Positions 1 through 12,299 of a stretch of DNA of 64,000 nucleotides are shown here, piece by piece (within the stretch, counting starts at the first letter, position 1; each line of letters starts with the position of its first letter). The notes below the pieces were generated by a model, which saw only the letters and a list, made by a program, of their open reading frames with translations, had not been told where the DNA came from and searched no databases. This DNA is from Progne subis subis (taxonomy: Eukaryota > Chordata > Aves > Passeriformes > Hirundinidae), in contig JAKJHU010000180.1 in the NCBI GenBank assembly GCA_022316685.1, forward strand, positions 124,001 through 188,000, read 5' to 3'. A program made the position numbers and the translations under genes.

Positions 1-410
1 GGGGAGTGCCCGGAGCCGCGGCCGGGGCGTGCGGGGCCAGCTCAGGGATGTGGGAAGCTGCAGCCTGTCGGGGTTTTATTTGCATAGCATCTCCTGCCAG
101 TAACTGCGCGAGGCTACGATATTTAGCTTTTCAATAAATATTTAAATTTTGCTTCTTGCTTATTTATTTTTTTTTTGAAAAGAACAAACAGTAAATTCTG
201 TTGGATTTTTTATTAGTTAAGGTTATGTGATGCTTTGGAAACATCATGCATTTAGTATTGCAATAACTTGATGACTTCCCATGACTTTGAGGGTGCTGTT
301 GGGGAGCCTGTGGGCTAAAACTTGGGTTGGAACTGTGTCCTGGAAAACGTGGGGCAGGATTTGAACTTGTAGGAAGCCAAACAAAACCTTAATTTTAATT
401 CTTATTTTTG
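1..410. other. No gene seen; GC-rich edge then AT-rich sequence
   Basis: The first 45 bases are CpG-rich and may be the tail of an island outside the window. The rest is AT-rich, with an octamer-like TTTGCAT at 78 and AATAAATATT near 134. No coding signal. Confidence 0.4.
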
Positions 411-413
411 TAG

Positions 414-547
414 GTAGGATAACCTTGCCAAAGAGGAAAGGAATTTGGACAGACTTAACATCCAGCCTGCGCAGCTTCCATGAGCTGGACGCTAAAATGA
501 AGAGAGAGTTTATTCATTCCCATCTCAACACAGCCCACCAGAATTAA
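414..547 (+). other. Candidate terminal coding exon of unknown gene
   Basis: A T-rich tract (about 391-410) ends TTTTTGTAG, with AG at 412-413 and a second AG at 416-417. A frame stays open from there through 42 codons from position 419 to TAA at 545-547, reading ITLPKRKGIWTDL then a Ser/Leu and charged segment. The composition is protein-like and not low-complexity, but I recognise no family. It could be the last exon of an upstream gene, an upstream ZFHX3-linked transcript or chance. Confidence 0.2.
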
Positions 548-3129
548 AAGACATTTTAACCTACAAGGGAGATCGGGTCCAACGCTTCCCAACCTGCCTA
601 CACAGAGAAGGCTGTTGAATTCCTCCGGCTACCAAGTCTCCACATTTCTGTGCTGGACGTGAAGAGTACAGGGAGCCTGGCAGGAATCAGGAGGCATCCA
701 AGTCAGCATAAGAGACAGCACCAGGTAGAGGCTCGATTTCTTTTTCCTGATACTCTTGCAGGATGCAGTATATACGTTATTTCTTCTCCTCCCCTTGAAC
801 TTTTGTTGATTTCCTCTTCTTGACATCGGTGGAGCCTCTGTAGTTATACTTCTGGAGCAGGTGGCATGGTTGGAATATCGAAGCAGTGTGTATTAGAGTG
901 AAACCTCCAGACAGAAATAGAAAGTAAATGGAAGATGAATTGATCAGAGGAAAGGCAGAGGATGAAGGGGATAAAGTAAAGGCAAGGAGGGAGACAAGTA
1001 ATACCTTGCCTGTGTGCTATGGTAATTTATTATTTTTGTATGGTGCCCGGGGTGTGCAGTACCTGTTTTACTGAACAAATAGAAGAGTTCTCGGCCCCAA
1101 ACAGCCAACATATTAATTTATTGTGTGACAGCCTGACAAAAAGAGCAGCCAGGCCAGCGTGACAAGGAATAATTTAGTGCTTGTGGAGCATGAGTAACTT
1201 TACTATGGGTATCCTCACTTGTGTATGGCGTCCGATGGACATCTCTTGTTTGCAAGGACTTGCTGTGCAAGAAAAATTTCCCTTTTGGTGTATTAGAGCA
1301 TGGGACAGGATTCTGTCTGTAGGGCAAAGAGGCTGCCAGGTCAGTACACTGGGAGGGGAGGGGTGAGGACCTGAAGCCCAACCTGGCACGGGGGGAGCAC
1401 CACAAATCCCAGACTGGGTTGTGGGGCATGCACAGAGGAGCCAGGGGGTGGAAAGTGAAGGAACGGACTTGGGAGGGAAAGCTGGAGTGTTTGCTGTGAG
1501 CTATCTCAAGCTGCAGTTTCTGAGGAGCCATCCAGCTGGGACAGCAAGGAGATGACCTGAACCAACACGCTCCAGTGGGAGAGGCTCCAGCGCAAACCTG
1601 CCGTGACCGCGGCACCCGGGGAGCAAGAGCTGAGTTGTTTTCCAACACAGTTATTGCCACTCAAATTGCAGTTTTATTCCAAAAGCAAATTCCAAAGTTT
1701 TATGTCCATAAAGGTTTAGACATAAACAAGAAAGAAGTCAGGAAAGTGGTATGTACTGTGTAAACAGTCTCACTTTATAATTAATGCTGGAGATCAGGGA
1801 GCAGGAATGGCTGTGCATGTGTGGTCATTCAGATTTACTGTTGCTCTGATTAAAACCTAGTTGGGCAATAATTTTATGCCCAGGTAGGGGCAGGAGGAGA
1901 GCAGGATGCCCCCAAGCAACCCATAAATAGTGTGGTGAAGACAAAGCGTTTATTACTTAGCTTCACAAAGGCTCCCTAAGTGCTCTCCCAGGGTATGTAT
2001 ACTCATACCCCAGATGCCAATTCTGCAAATTAGCATTATTTCTCAAAATCCTGTGTAAATAGAAGTCATTTAAATACTTGATTTCATCAGACAGAATCAC
2101 CCATGGAAACATCAGTCTCTTTCTCCCTTTTGTGGGATGAGCAGAGGTTTTCACTGCCTGGGTTTTCATTTCTCTTGGAATACTTTCACTGATGGCAGAA
2201 CCTGGCAGGGTCTGGGATCCATACAGGACTCAATCTGGAGGATTCTGGCCCATCTCAGTGCCTCATGCTGGTGTAAAAGCAACTTTGGGGCATAAACTTT
2301 ACCATTTATCACTGAAATATGCTATTTTGCATCTTCCGTCTAGCAGTTTAAATTACTGTGCTGAAAGTGGTTTCATAGCTAAGACACACAGGAATTAGAG
2401 ATTCTGTTGATGTAGCATTCTTTTTTTATTCCTTTTTTGTTCCTATTTTGTAATTAGAGGGGCCACCAGTGAGTTCAGCTCAGGCTTTGCTGATGGACTG
2501 TTGTTTTTCCATTGGGCATCCTGCCACTAGTAACTTGTTCAAATTTTAGAAACTTTTAACATTAGTTTTACTCCATTTTTGTATAGGATTCCATGTATAA
2601 ACAGGTACCTTAGTTAACAGGGTAACAGTAAAAGAGGGTGAGAAAGATCCATAAAATGATTTTTACATGATGAAACATTTTTACTAGATATAACATATTA
2701 AAAGGTGAATATTTCAGGATTTTCCAGGGCTAAAAACAAGTGTTGCATCTTAAGGATGCCTGTCTCTCCTGTTCAGGGCAATAAAGAGACAGATTTAATA
2801 CTGGGCAAATTTAATTTTGCAGGGCACTGGACTTGAGCATCCTTACGATAGACAAATTGCCACTGGCCAGGAATACAGTGCAAGGAAGTGCTGTGTTTGC
2901 TGGGAGGGAGAAAGCACTTTTCGGGCAGGCAGTTTCTTTTTTTAATCATAATTGTTTGTACCTGCTGATGTTTTGAATTTTAAGACTTAATTCCAAAGAA
3001 ACAGGGAAGGAAGAAAAGGGCAGGTGAGCTTGATCAGTGGGGCACTGTGAAAGGACATGGTTTCATGGTGCTCTGGAAACACACAGGAGGAATCACCCCA
3101 GCATCCCATCTCATGTGCTCTGCTCCATC
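548..3129. other. No gene or repeat recognised
   Basis: Mixed unique sequence. Open frames on both strands are short, overlapping and low in coding character. Confidence 0.5.
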
Positions 3130-3335
3130 AGAGTCACTTTTGTACCCATTGTACAGGCTGGGAAAATAGGGCAAAAAGTGGAGGGGGGTGAGCTCTGAAG
3201 TGCATTTCTGGGCACTCCCACCATACCCCGTGTCCCGTCTGAGCTGGTCCTTCGTTGCAGACAGTGAGTCTGTGGCAGAGCTAGGAATAGAATCCAAGCC
3301 CTTGTTCCAACTCCCAGATCCTCAAGAGTATTTTT
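3130..3335 (-). repeat. Ancient MIR-like SINE remnant
   Basis: Read on the minus strand, this carries the MIR-type core order: a 'GGATTCTATTCCTAGCTCTG' segment followed by CCACAGACTCACTG, and further on TTTTCCCAGCCTGTACAATG with GGTACAAAAG. The middle is diverged or interrupted. MIR-like elements predate the bird-mammal split, so high divergence is expected. Confidence 0.45.
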
Positions 3336-3894
3336 AGGCACCTAATACCATTAATTTTGTACTCTTTTTGGCCAAGGATCTTAGAAACAAGACCATGCTT
3401 CTTCCTGAAATAATTTTTAAAATCCAACTTGTGTGCTCTTGGACAGCCTTTTTCAGGGATTGTGTAGAGTTTGGCGCTATTTAGGAACAAATGGGCTTAA
3501 AAATTAGCTTTGGGAAGAGTTCTGCATGGACTGTGCTTTTGTGCAGCCTTGAAGTGTGAGTAAGGATGGGGAGGAGATGGTGCAGAGTCTTTGTGTTCTG
3601 CAGGACAAACAGTACCTGTCTGCGAGGGGCTCAGGTAGCTCATGTTGGCGTGTTCAAGCTGACTGAAAAGGTGGAGAAAGAGTTCTACGTCTACAGATTC
3701 CTACACACAATCATATTTTTCATTGTGCTAACTCAGCAAACTCCTTTAAGCCCTGCTCCTGCATCCTGTCTGTTATTAATTAATTGATTTCCTATAAGCT
3801 CGTTATTTGGTTTGTCTGAGTTCCTCACAGGGTGCTCAGCCGCAGATAGCAGAACAGCTCCTGTCACAAAGCACCAGCACGTGAAAAGGCCAAG

Positions 3895-4038
3895 GGGAGG
3901 TTGAGACTGGACATTCAGGAGGTGCTGGACAAAGCTCTCAGGCACGTGGTGGGATTCTTGGGTCTGTCCTGTGCAGGGCCTGTAATTGCACTCCATATTC
4001 CTTGTAGGTTCCTCCCAGCTCAGGATATTCCATTATGA
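3895..4038 (+). repeat. CR1 LINE 3' end, first fragment
   Basis: It has the avian CR1 3' UTR order: GGTGCTGGACAAAGCTCTCA, GGCACGTGGTGGGATTCTTG, GTCCTGTGCAGGGCC, then CAGGATATTCCATTATGA, a decayed form of the terminal ATTCTATGA repeat. 5'-truncated, as nearly all CR1 copies are. Confidence 0.7.
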
Positions 4039-4235
4039 AGTGATTAGGAAAAATTTCTCCACTGACAGTGCTGTCCAGCCCTTGCTCTGATTGCCCAGGC
4101 CAGTGGTGGAGTCATCACCCCTGGAGGGGATTTAAAAGCTGTGTGGATACACCTGGGGCACCTGGGGACGGGTTACTGGTGTCCTTGGCAGTGCTGGGGA
4201 ACTTCTCCAACGCAAATGATTGATTCTACAACAGG
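4039..4235 (+). repeat. CR1 LINE 3' end, second fragment abutting the first
   Basis: It starts at GATTAGGAAAAATTTCTCCA and follows the CR1 order: GCCCAGGCCAGTGGTGGAGT, GGGGATTTAAAAGCTGTG, TTGGCAGTGCTGGGGAAC, ending TTCTCCAACGCAAATGATTG. It directly follows the 3' terminus of another CR1 in the same orientation. Confidence 0.75.
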
Positions 4236-4539
4236 CTGGGAGAGCAGCTTCCCGTGGTGCAGGCACTCATCAGGTGAGCAGATGAGCAGAGTGTTTCCGT
4301 GGCTGCCCGGTTGCGACTGCAGGTAGGGAAGGTCTCGAGGGGTGCTGTAGGGACTGCTCACAGAGGAACGACCGCGGGGACAGGGGGCAGGGGACAGGGG
4401 GGAAGCGTGCGTGGAAGAGGTTGCAGTGTCCCGGGGCAGGCGTGGCAAGAAGCGCTCTCTGCGGCGGTGCTGCTCCAGGTGTCGAGAGGCTCCTCGCCTC
4501 TGCTCCATCCTCTCCCTCGCTCGGTCCGGCTCGGGTGGT
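4236..4539. other. No gene seen between CR1 pair and TAAT element
   Basis: Moderately GC-rich unique sequence with scattered CpG. Open frames on both strands overlap and look like composition effects. Confidence 0.4.
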
Positions 4540-4665
4540 AAATGTGCTTATTGCGGCGCTAATGTCCTGCAAGTGGGATCCCACCTCCAGGTATATTAGA
4601 GTAATGAGTTCACACCTAACTAATGGAGACTTAATAGAGTAACTAATAGGCTGCCTTTTCCCCCC
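4540..4665. promoter_or_regulatory. TAAT-rich element with a 12-bp palindrome
   Basis: GTGGGATCCCAC (4573-4584) is a perfect palindrome. It is followed within 70 bp by TAAT cores at about 4602, 4620, 4632 and 4644. The block sits immediately upstream of the CpG island and is much richer in AT than its neighbours. Looks like a conserved regulatory element; conservation not tested. Confidence 0.35.
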
Positions 4666-4689
4666 ACGGTTTATGACCCCGCGGCCGGG

Positions 4690-5560
4690 GCTGTCAGGGG
4701 AGGGAGAGGTGAGAGGCAGTGTCAGCCCCGGCTCGGCCCCCGGCCCGCGCCTGGCCCGGCGGCGTTTCCAGGGACGTCGTCTCTCCACCTTTCTGCAAGG
4801 AAAAATAAACAGTTTGAGGCTCCCGTGTCTTTATTAAACATTTCCTTTAAGCTGCATACTTTGGCTCCCTGCCCGAATGCACCAAGAAAGCATCCACAGA
4901 GCAGCTCCGCCGCGGGCCGGAGCGAGCAGCCCCCGCAGGGGCGAGCACCTGCCCCGCTGGCCGCGGCCCGCGGCGGCCCCGGGCCCTGCCGGAGCGGCCG
5001 ATGTGCCGGGCCCGGGGCGGCCCAGGGCAGAGGCTGCCGGCGGGGAGCAGCGGCAGCACGGCGGCCCCGGGCCAGCCCGCGGCTGCGGCGTGGCAGCCAG
5101 GTGGGTGGGCAGCGGCGGGCACCGTGTGCCGGGCCCGGGGCCGGGGGCGGCGGCGGGGCCGAGCGGGGCACGGCTGCAGGCGGGCGCGGCCCCGCGGGCC
5201 CGGCCGGCCGGAGGGAGGGACGCGGGCGGAGGGAGGGGGCGCGGCGGTGATGTCAGCGCGGCCTGGGGCCGGCGCTGCCAGGTAAACAGCCGGGAACAGC
5301 CGCGAACAGCCGGGAACCGCCGGGGAAGGCGGCGGGGCGGGGCGGGCCGGGCCGGACGAGCCGCCCGTAACCCCTTCGCGCCCGCGCCGCTGCCCCGGGG
5401 CTCCCGACGTGGGCAGCGCCCGGTGGGTCGGGGTGCGATCCGGCCCACGGAGCCCCCGCTGCCCGGGCGGGGACAGGGGCCAGAGCCGGCGCGGCTCAGG
5501 CAGCATCCCCGGCAGCCGAGCCCTACAGCTCAGGTACCGGCAGCTGCGCGGCGGCTAAGA
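4690..5560. promoter_or_regulatory. Isolated upstream CpG island, possible alternative promoter
   Basis: Dense CpG, GC-rich throughout. It includes a CRE-like TGATGTCA at 5248-5255 and a consensus donor CCAG|GTAAAC (GT at 5282) 27 nt later on the + strand. Another donor-like CAG|GTACC lies near 5531. It is about 10 kb upstream of the main island. No coding sequence is recognisable. It could start an upstream ZFHX3 first exon or a non-coding RNA on either strand. Confidence 0.4.
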
Positions 5561-8500
5561 ATATCCTTGGTTTGCTGTTGCCTCATTCACCAGAAATGCG
5601 CCTTCTCTGCGACGCCTTCGGAGCAGCCCAGCAGTTCAGTTAGTAACTAGGATAAAAGCTACCGGTGCTGTTCGGAGACGGGGTCTCTGAATCCCCGTCA
5701 TCCATAACAGTGTGTGGATGGAGCCATCCTAGAGCTTGAGCCTTCAGTCCCCTCGGCCAGCATCCATCCCGGCAGAAGGGATGCACAGCTCCACGCAGGC
5801 TCTGCCTGGAGTGGGACTGGATCTGGATTTTTATCAGGCAGGACGGGGTATTTTTTCCAGACATTATCCATCATCATCTGTATGCCTGTCCTGTCCAGAG
5901 TGGCAAGAGAGGAGCTGTAAGGCAGGGACCTGAGGGAAACCCCCAGAGCCACTGCTGACGGCCAGGTGCCTGCTTCTCCCTGCTCAGCGCTCTGCTTTCC
6001 CCCCAGAAAACAAAGCTGCCGTCATACGAGTGCCCATAAAACACGAGGCATCCTGAGTGCAGAGATTAGTGGTAATTTTACAAGGACTCAAATAACGTCG
6101 GTCTGCAGGGTGCAGCACTGCCTTGAAAGGGAACAGCAGGCATTTCCCCTGGAAGCAAGTTTCCTCTTTAGAGCAGTTTACGGCCGAGGTGCAGTGTCAC
6201 ATTGTGGCACAAATACACCGTCAGCCTTTGGTTTGGAAGATGAACATTTGATACCTCTTTCTGCTGCCAAGATGCGCTGCCCAGACCCAACTCCCAGCAC
6301 GGTTATTTTTTGAAGCATTATGTAATTGGATTGCATGGTCAGTAGTGCTTCCTTAACAAGCCTTTCAGCAAACCCTCTGCCTGCTGCAGCCAATCCTCAA
6401 CCCTTACATACACACTTACTCACGCAGGCTCAGTCTGGAGTAAACCCGCTGCTAAATACAGTTAGAAAACAGACGAAACCAGGCTGGGAATAGATCATTG
6501 CTTCCTGGCACTACGTGAGCCATGGTGTGGCCAAGCCCTGGGCGCCGCTGGTGTGAAAACGGGGTCACGCCGATGTATCCCAGCTGAGGGGTCACTGCTG
6601 CCTCCTCTGCCCTGCCTCTCCCTAACGGGGTAAAAAAATCTGCTTTTTGGAGCACAGAGAGGCAACTGGGCCCCGTGTCCTTGTGTGCTCTCACCCTGCC
6701 ATGACTGCCCTGAGCACTGGGGACCGGCTTTGGGAAACCTCTCCAAAGGCGCTCAGGCCCAGGGCAGCTCGGCCTTTGTGCCGGGTTTTGGGGTAGGCTG
6801 AAGGGCTGAATTAGGAACCGAGGCTCCGCAGGCGTTCCCCAAGCCTGTCCAGGCACCATTCCTGCGGGGCCCGGCCAGCTCGGCCCTTGCTGTGTTTTCC
6901 AGGAGCGTCCTTCTCTCTGGCCGCTGTCAGCCCACGGGTTATGGCTCTGCTGACTCACGGCTTCCTGTTTGTGATTGCTGACTGGTGGCAGCAATTGCAG
7001 AAGCAATAAGAGATATTAAAAAGCGTGAACTTCCACTGGGACCGGGAGATACAATTAGGGCTGTGCCAAGAAATACACTGCAGCGAGCTGCGGAGCCCTG
7101 CAGCCCCCCATTCCCGTGCTGCAGGAAGCAGGAAAATGAACATAGCTGGCCTTTTATCATCTCTGAACCCAAGTAAAAATTGCATTTGACTTCTGAAGCT
7201 CACTCTGGCTCTTTTCCATGCTCCTCCTCAAAGCCTTTGATCCAGCCTTCTGTCTGGGTCTCCTCTACCTGCTGCTCCTGCTGAGATGTAGGGATCCGTG
7301 TTCTGTGCTTCCACCTGACTGATTCTCTCCGAAAAGCCTGCATGAGGCTGTGTAAAGAGGCTGCTTTAGAAGGCATGCACAATGTAATATTATTTCCATT
7401 ATTTTTTTAATGGGAAATATCTCTGGGGACAAGCATGAAAGTATACGGAGAAGGTGCTCTTTGATCAGTAAGGTTTAAATGCAGCATCCAAACTGCATGT
7501 CTGTTTCTTCATATTATGCTGAAACTCATCTTGAAGTGCTGCTCCTGGGTGGGCATTTTCCTGTTTCTTCTTCCTTGGCTTGAGCATTTGGAAGCATTGC
7601 CATCAGTTTCGTCTCCAGCCCTGGTGGGGATTGTCCCCAAAATGATTTTGCCACCCTATTATTACTGTATATATCAGTCTTTCAATGTGTATTTTAATTC
7701 CAGTTTTAGTCTGATTGTCAGGATGTAGGTTCTGGTTATTCAGCTGAAGACAGGAGGTGGAGGATGGTGTTCTATGTGAACTGTGTGTCACTGGAGGACA
7801 GAACATATGCTGAGGCTGGTCTTTGATGAATTGGAGCTACAGTAGTTTGCAGCTAAGAAAAAAACGCTTCACTTTTGTACAGGCCTTAAACTGACTTTTA
7901 ATTTTTTTTTTTTAAACTCTGTGACAGACATAGGGCCAAGAACTGGTACAGAGAACAGACATTAGGGGAGGGAAAAAATCCATCCCAAAACCTCAGTTAT
8001 TTCAACACATACCAAAAGTGGATTGACAGTGGATGAAGAGGAGGAGGAGGCAATAGTGAACGCACAACACAGTTCAAGCTGGCAAGGAGCCCTTTCTTGA
8101 AGAATGTAAGTTTAACCTTTAGCATTCAAGTGTCTGGGCTTAAGTGTCATTATGAGCAATACTTTCCTCCAGCACAGCCTCTCCTGCTTGGAGGAGGGTT
8201 CTGTTCCCTTTTCCTCTTCCATTTTCCCCTTTCCCATATATAAAAATACATGTTTCTGGTTGCATGTGCTCTGCCAAGGCCCTTCTGGTGGCAGAGCCTC
8301 TGGGCACAGTGCGGGTGGCCCTGGATGGGTCCAGGCGAGGGATCTGCCCGGCCAGGGGGTTGTGGAGACTCTGCCGCGGCTGTGGACTGATGGAAGGAGT
8401 GCTTTGGGGTTTGGTGGTTGAATTTAGGTTAGGGGCTTGAACTCACAAGAGGAGCTGGCAGGGGCAGGAGTCGCCCCAGGGCAGGGCCTGCAGCCCAGGC

Positions 8501-8879
8501 CTCGGGCTGCCACGCCCAGGTGCGCCCAGGCACACTGGCTACCTGGGTTTGCTTGGCCACAGGAGGAAAAGGGAAATGCTGGCAAATTGCTTTTGGGAGA
8601 ACCAAACTCAAACGAGGAGCAGGCAGGGATGGACCTGGTGTTGCCGTTGTCGTCATCGCTCCCTCCAGTGCCAACCTCACCTTTTGATGGGGAGACAGAG
8701 AAAAAAATTAGAGAGGCAGCAGCAGACGAACATCAGACCTGGCTGTGGACAGGCCGCATGTGCCCCCTCCCCCCCCAAATCATCTCCAGCTGTAAAACAC
8801 TTCAGGGCTGACAGAAACCACACGCAGCCTAGCCATAACCCAATCTGCAGAGCTGCATTCCAATAAAAACGTAGCACGG
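5561..8879. other. No gene recognised; unique flank sequence
   Basis: Moderate GC with short unrelated open frames. A short poly-T run at about 7901-7912 and a GAG-rich stretch near 8035-8050 are the only simple repeats. No CR1 or MIR hallmark seen. Confidence 0.45.
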
Positions 8880-9330
8880 AGCTAAAATGAACACTGTCCA
8901 GGATTCCCGCGGCAGGAAGGGTGCCGGGGTGGGAGCCATCCCCTGGGGCTGGGTGCAGGGGGAGCCGGGGGCACAGCGAGCCGCAGCCCCGCGCTGCTGC
9001 CCTCCTGGGGCACCACAGGAAGCTCTGCCGGCCGGGTGGCGCTGGGGACGGGGCTGCCATCGCCGCCCGGGCCCCCGGCTTCGATACGCGCCGCTCGCGT
9101 CCCGCAAATGTCAGATGTGCTTATGTTAAAGACAGGTAATACCGTGGCGTGCGGCTGAGAGCGTGATTCCTGCAGATATCTTGTCCGATGAATTTTGCAT
9201 CTCGTGTTTGTGATTTTTCTGTGCAAAGTACAGGTTTTAGAGGAATAAGAGCAGATATTTACAAAGAGATAAGGATGAACTGTTTGATTAACTGCAGCAA
9301 AGATGCTATGTCAGATCTGCTTACAACACA
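8880..9330. promoter_or_regulatory. Small CpG-rich patch followed by AT-rich putative regulatory block
   Basis: About 8,900-9,105 is CpG-rich. From 9,106 the sequence turns abruptly AT-rich, with CAGATGTG, GACAGGTAATA, GATATC, TTTGATTAAC and repeated AGAT/GATA-like motifs to about 9,330. No coding frame is convincing. The sharp composition change and clustering suggest regulatory DNA. Confidence 0.3.
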
Positions 9331-9829
9331 GGGGTGGAGGACGTGGTTACTATATAGTAAGTGCAGCTGGTGCTGGTGCTTAACTTGGTGAATAATTCAG
9401 TGCAGACTTTCCTGCAAATCTCCAGCTTAATTCTGAAAAAAGTCGGAGGGAAGAAGGCTGATGGACTATTTTCTAAAGGAGCATTTGGTACCTGGCTGGC
9501 ACAGAGATGAGAGGGTGGCGTTGCTGTCACTGCTCCTGGCCCCAGCAGAGGGGGGAGCACAGGAAGTGCCAGCCCTGGGCTGGGGTCCCTGCGCCACCGC
9601 TGCGCCTGGCACACCCACACCAGCCCCCAGACAAGCCAAGGTGTCTTGGTCTCCCTGCTGACACACTCTGAATTCTGTGGAAACCACCCCGTAGTCCAGA
9701 ATTCTTCTCAAGGCTGAAAATGAGGTTTTTTTCCCTAATTCTGGGGGAACTGTAATTTTATTTTGTAACTTATTTCCATCTTTTTTTCCCTTTAAGATGG
9801 TTCCCAAACATTTATTGTGGGATTTTTCA
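9331..9829. other. Nothing recognised
   Basis: Unique sequence without splice-bounded open frames or repeat hallmarks. Confidence 0.45.
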
Positions 9830-10060
9830 TTTAAAATAGTTTTCTAGGGAAATTACTGTGACAGTGATTTAATTGTTTAATTAAAATCTGACATTGATGA
9901 CAACATAAATACAATAGGCACGAGGCGATACAGGCATTAAATAAGTGCAATTGTGGAATACATCCATAGAGTACTCTGAGCACATGGAGCCGCTCACAAA
10001 GAAATGATGTTCAATATTTATCAGGTTAGTGCCTCGTAATTAAATGCCAAGACTTTTTTC
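9830..10060. promoter_or_regulatory. AT-rich putative regulatory block
   Basis: It contains GTTTAATTAAAA (about 9876), repeated ATAAATA and AATA motifs and TCGTAATTAAATG (about 10035) with little low-complexity sequence. Repeated TTAATTA-type homeodomain cores in unique DNA suggest a conserved non-coding element; not verified. Confidence 0.3.
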
Positions 10061-12299
10061 TTCATTTCTCTCAAAAAGCCAAGAAACATATAGATGTATT
10101 CCAAGTGTTTATTTCCATGGCAAACACATCCACTCGTGTTACAGCCTGCAAAACAAGCAAATGCGTGTTACAAACCTGCTGTCTGACTGAGGGGTGTTTA
10201 CTCAGCCTGACTGCAGCAGCCTTGCCAGGTTTGGGGACAGCCGGAATAGCCCACAGAGGTCCTGTCACTCCCACTGCCTAGAGCACAGCGTGTTTTAATA
10301 ATCAGGTAAAACCCTGAAATATACTGGGGACAAAAGAATAAGTGTTCCTTTGAACATCTCCCCCAGCCCAAACTGCCCCAAATCCTGCAGCATTTCTTCT
10401 AGAGCAATAGTCTCTCCCCTCCAGCATCCCCATGTCTCAGGAATAAGGGCAGCAGCCCCCCCAGTAACTGAGGAGTCAAACATGACTCCAGAAGAAATCC
10501 CTGCTATCTGGCTGAAATTGCTCAGCAGTGTGGCTCTCCAGCCGTGCTGCATTTTTGCATCCCAACAATGACTGTGCTGCTGCTGGAATATCCCTTTCCA
10601 TGCTTCTTGCTGGGTGTCTCTAAATGGTATCAACTCGGTTCTGCGGCTCAGCAAGCCCCGTGCAATCCATCGTGGCGGCTGCCTGCCCTTTCCCCCTGCC
10701 AAACCCAGAACAAACGCATCTGCTACAGCTCGATTCCCCGCAGCCTTCCCCCCTTCTCCTGCTCAACTCCACACAGACAAACTTTCCAAAGGAAAAGCTA
10801 GCTTACCTGGCCAGTGCTTTGGGCATAGAGTCATACAAACTGACCAAGGCAGACACCCTAACTCCAGCACAGGGATTTGATTGCAAATTTCCATTGCAAA
10901 GGAGCGGAGGGAACTGGAAATCTGACAAATGCCTTCAAATTGACCTGTGTTTCCACAATGCACGCAGTGTTTAAAATGAATGGCAGACTTTATCATTTGG
11001 AGCTCCTTCAAGGACTCTGGCCTTCCATGCTTTGTTCTGATTCTTCAGACACATTTCCAAGAAGCACACAGCTATGGAAGTGGATGATATCATGGAGACT
11101 TTTTCTAAACTGGATCTCCCCCCTCCCAACAATAATTTTGAAAGCCTGGATTTTAAGATAGCCTGGAACTCTTTTTTAGCTCTCCCCATACATCAGCCCC
11201 TTGTGCCCCGTCAGCCTCTGGCACCGCAGAGCCTTGGCCCAGTCCCCCCGTGCTGGGCGGCGAGCAACGGGATATGCTCATGGATCCCTATGAATTCGGC
11301 CGAGCACAGTGCTGTCACCACAGCCCTATGCAAATCTGGCCCACCCCTGCCTCCTGAGCCCCTGGCAGTCAGGTCATGTCTCCAGGGGAGGACCTGATCT
11401 CCCTGCAGAACCCAGGGGACCGGAGCTGCTCACCCCCATTTTACATGTTAAAAGATAACAACCATTCTTGCTGAGAGTCCTGTCCAGAAAGCCATATTCA
11501 CTGCCTTGGAAAAACGTTTTGCTTCAAAGTTGTTCCTCTTAATTTGTATACATTTCTACAAATAATAACTTGCCTTTAAAGCGCCGCTATTCGTTCCGTC
11601 TGTTTCAAAATAACACAGAAATGAAATGATACAAATCTTTGCGCAAATACATCAGATATGCCATGAGACAAAAAAAATGGGTTAATCTAATAATTCAGCT
11701 GTGTCTTTAGCAAGTTTCCTATGGGAAAAATCAGTCTTATTTTCCCTGCAGATCTGATACTAAGAGCTTCTTTCTGCTAAGCACATTAAAAGCTATTTGA
11801 ACCCAAAATCCCATCTATGCGTATGCAGATATATACACAGAAACAAGAGGCACCCACACAATTGCAGATGAGGCTGTATCAAAATTTCTAATTAAAGTAA
11901 GGGAAGCCCCTTTTTATATTTTAGCAACCAGCTTGGTTTTTTGCCTAGAACAAAGAAATCTTACGGGAAGTAAAATTTTTAGAGGACACACACGTGCACA
12001 TACATGTAATCATACCTAACGATTTCTGTGCGAATTATCCCTTAATTCCTTGGCTGTGTTTCGGTGTTTGTGCAGTGGTTTATCCGCCTGGTCCCGCAGC
12101 CGTCACTTGTTCCTTCCCTTCTTTTCACACACAGCCTCCCCTCATCACCTCTCTTTGCAACCTGGAAAACTGGGAATTCTCCCATTCCCCAGCCTCCCGA
12201 CGTCTGCATCCAGGATGAGGGGCAAATCTCTGCCCTCTGCTCATCTGCTGTTTCCCTTCCCAGCCTGAGCTCCTGCTTTGCCAGGAGGGGAGGGAAAGA
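10061..12299. other. No exon recognised; upstream flank
   Basis: Mixed unique sequence. A consensus minus-strand donor (CAG|GTAAGC, intron starting at 10806) is present but has no convincing exon partner. The 11,560-11,900 stretch is AT-rich with motif-like TTCAAAATAACA and octamer-like sequence and could be regulatory. Confidence 0.4.

Noticed and set aside
10797..10810. Consensus minus-strand splice donor CAG|GTAAGC
   Set aside because: No matching acceptor, conserved frame or promoter found; single donor matches are common by chance.
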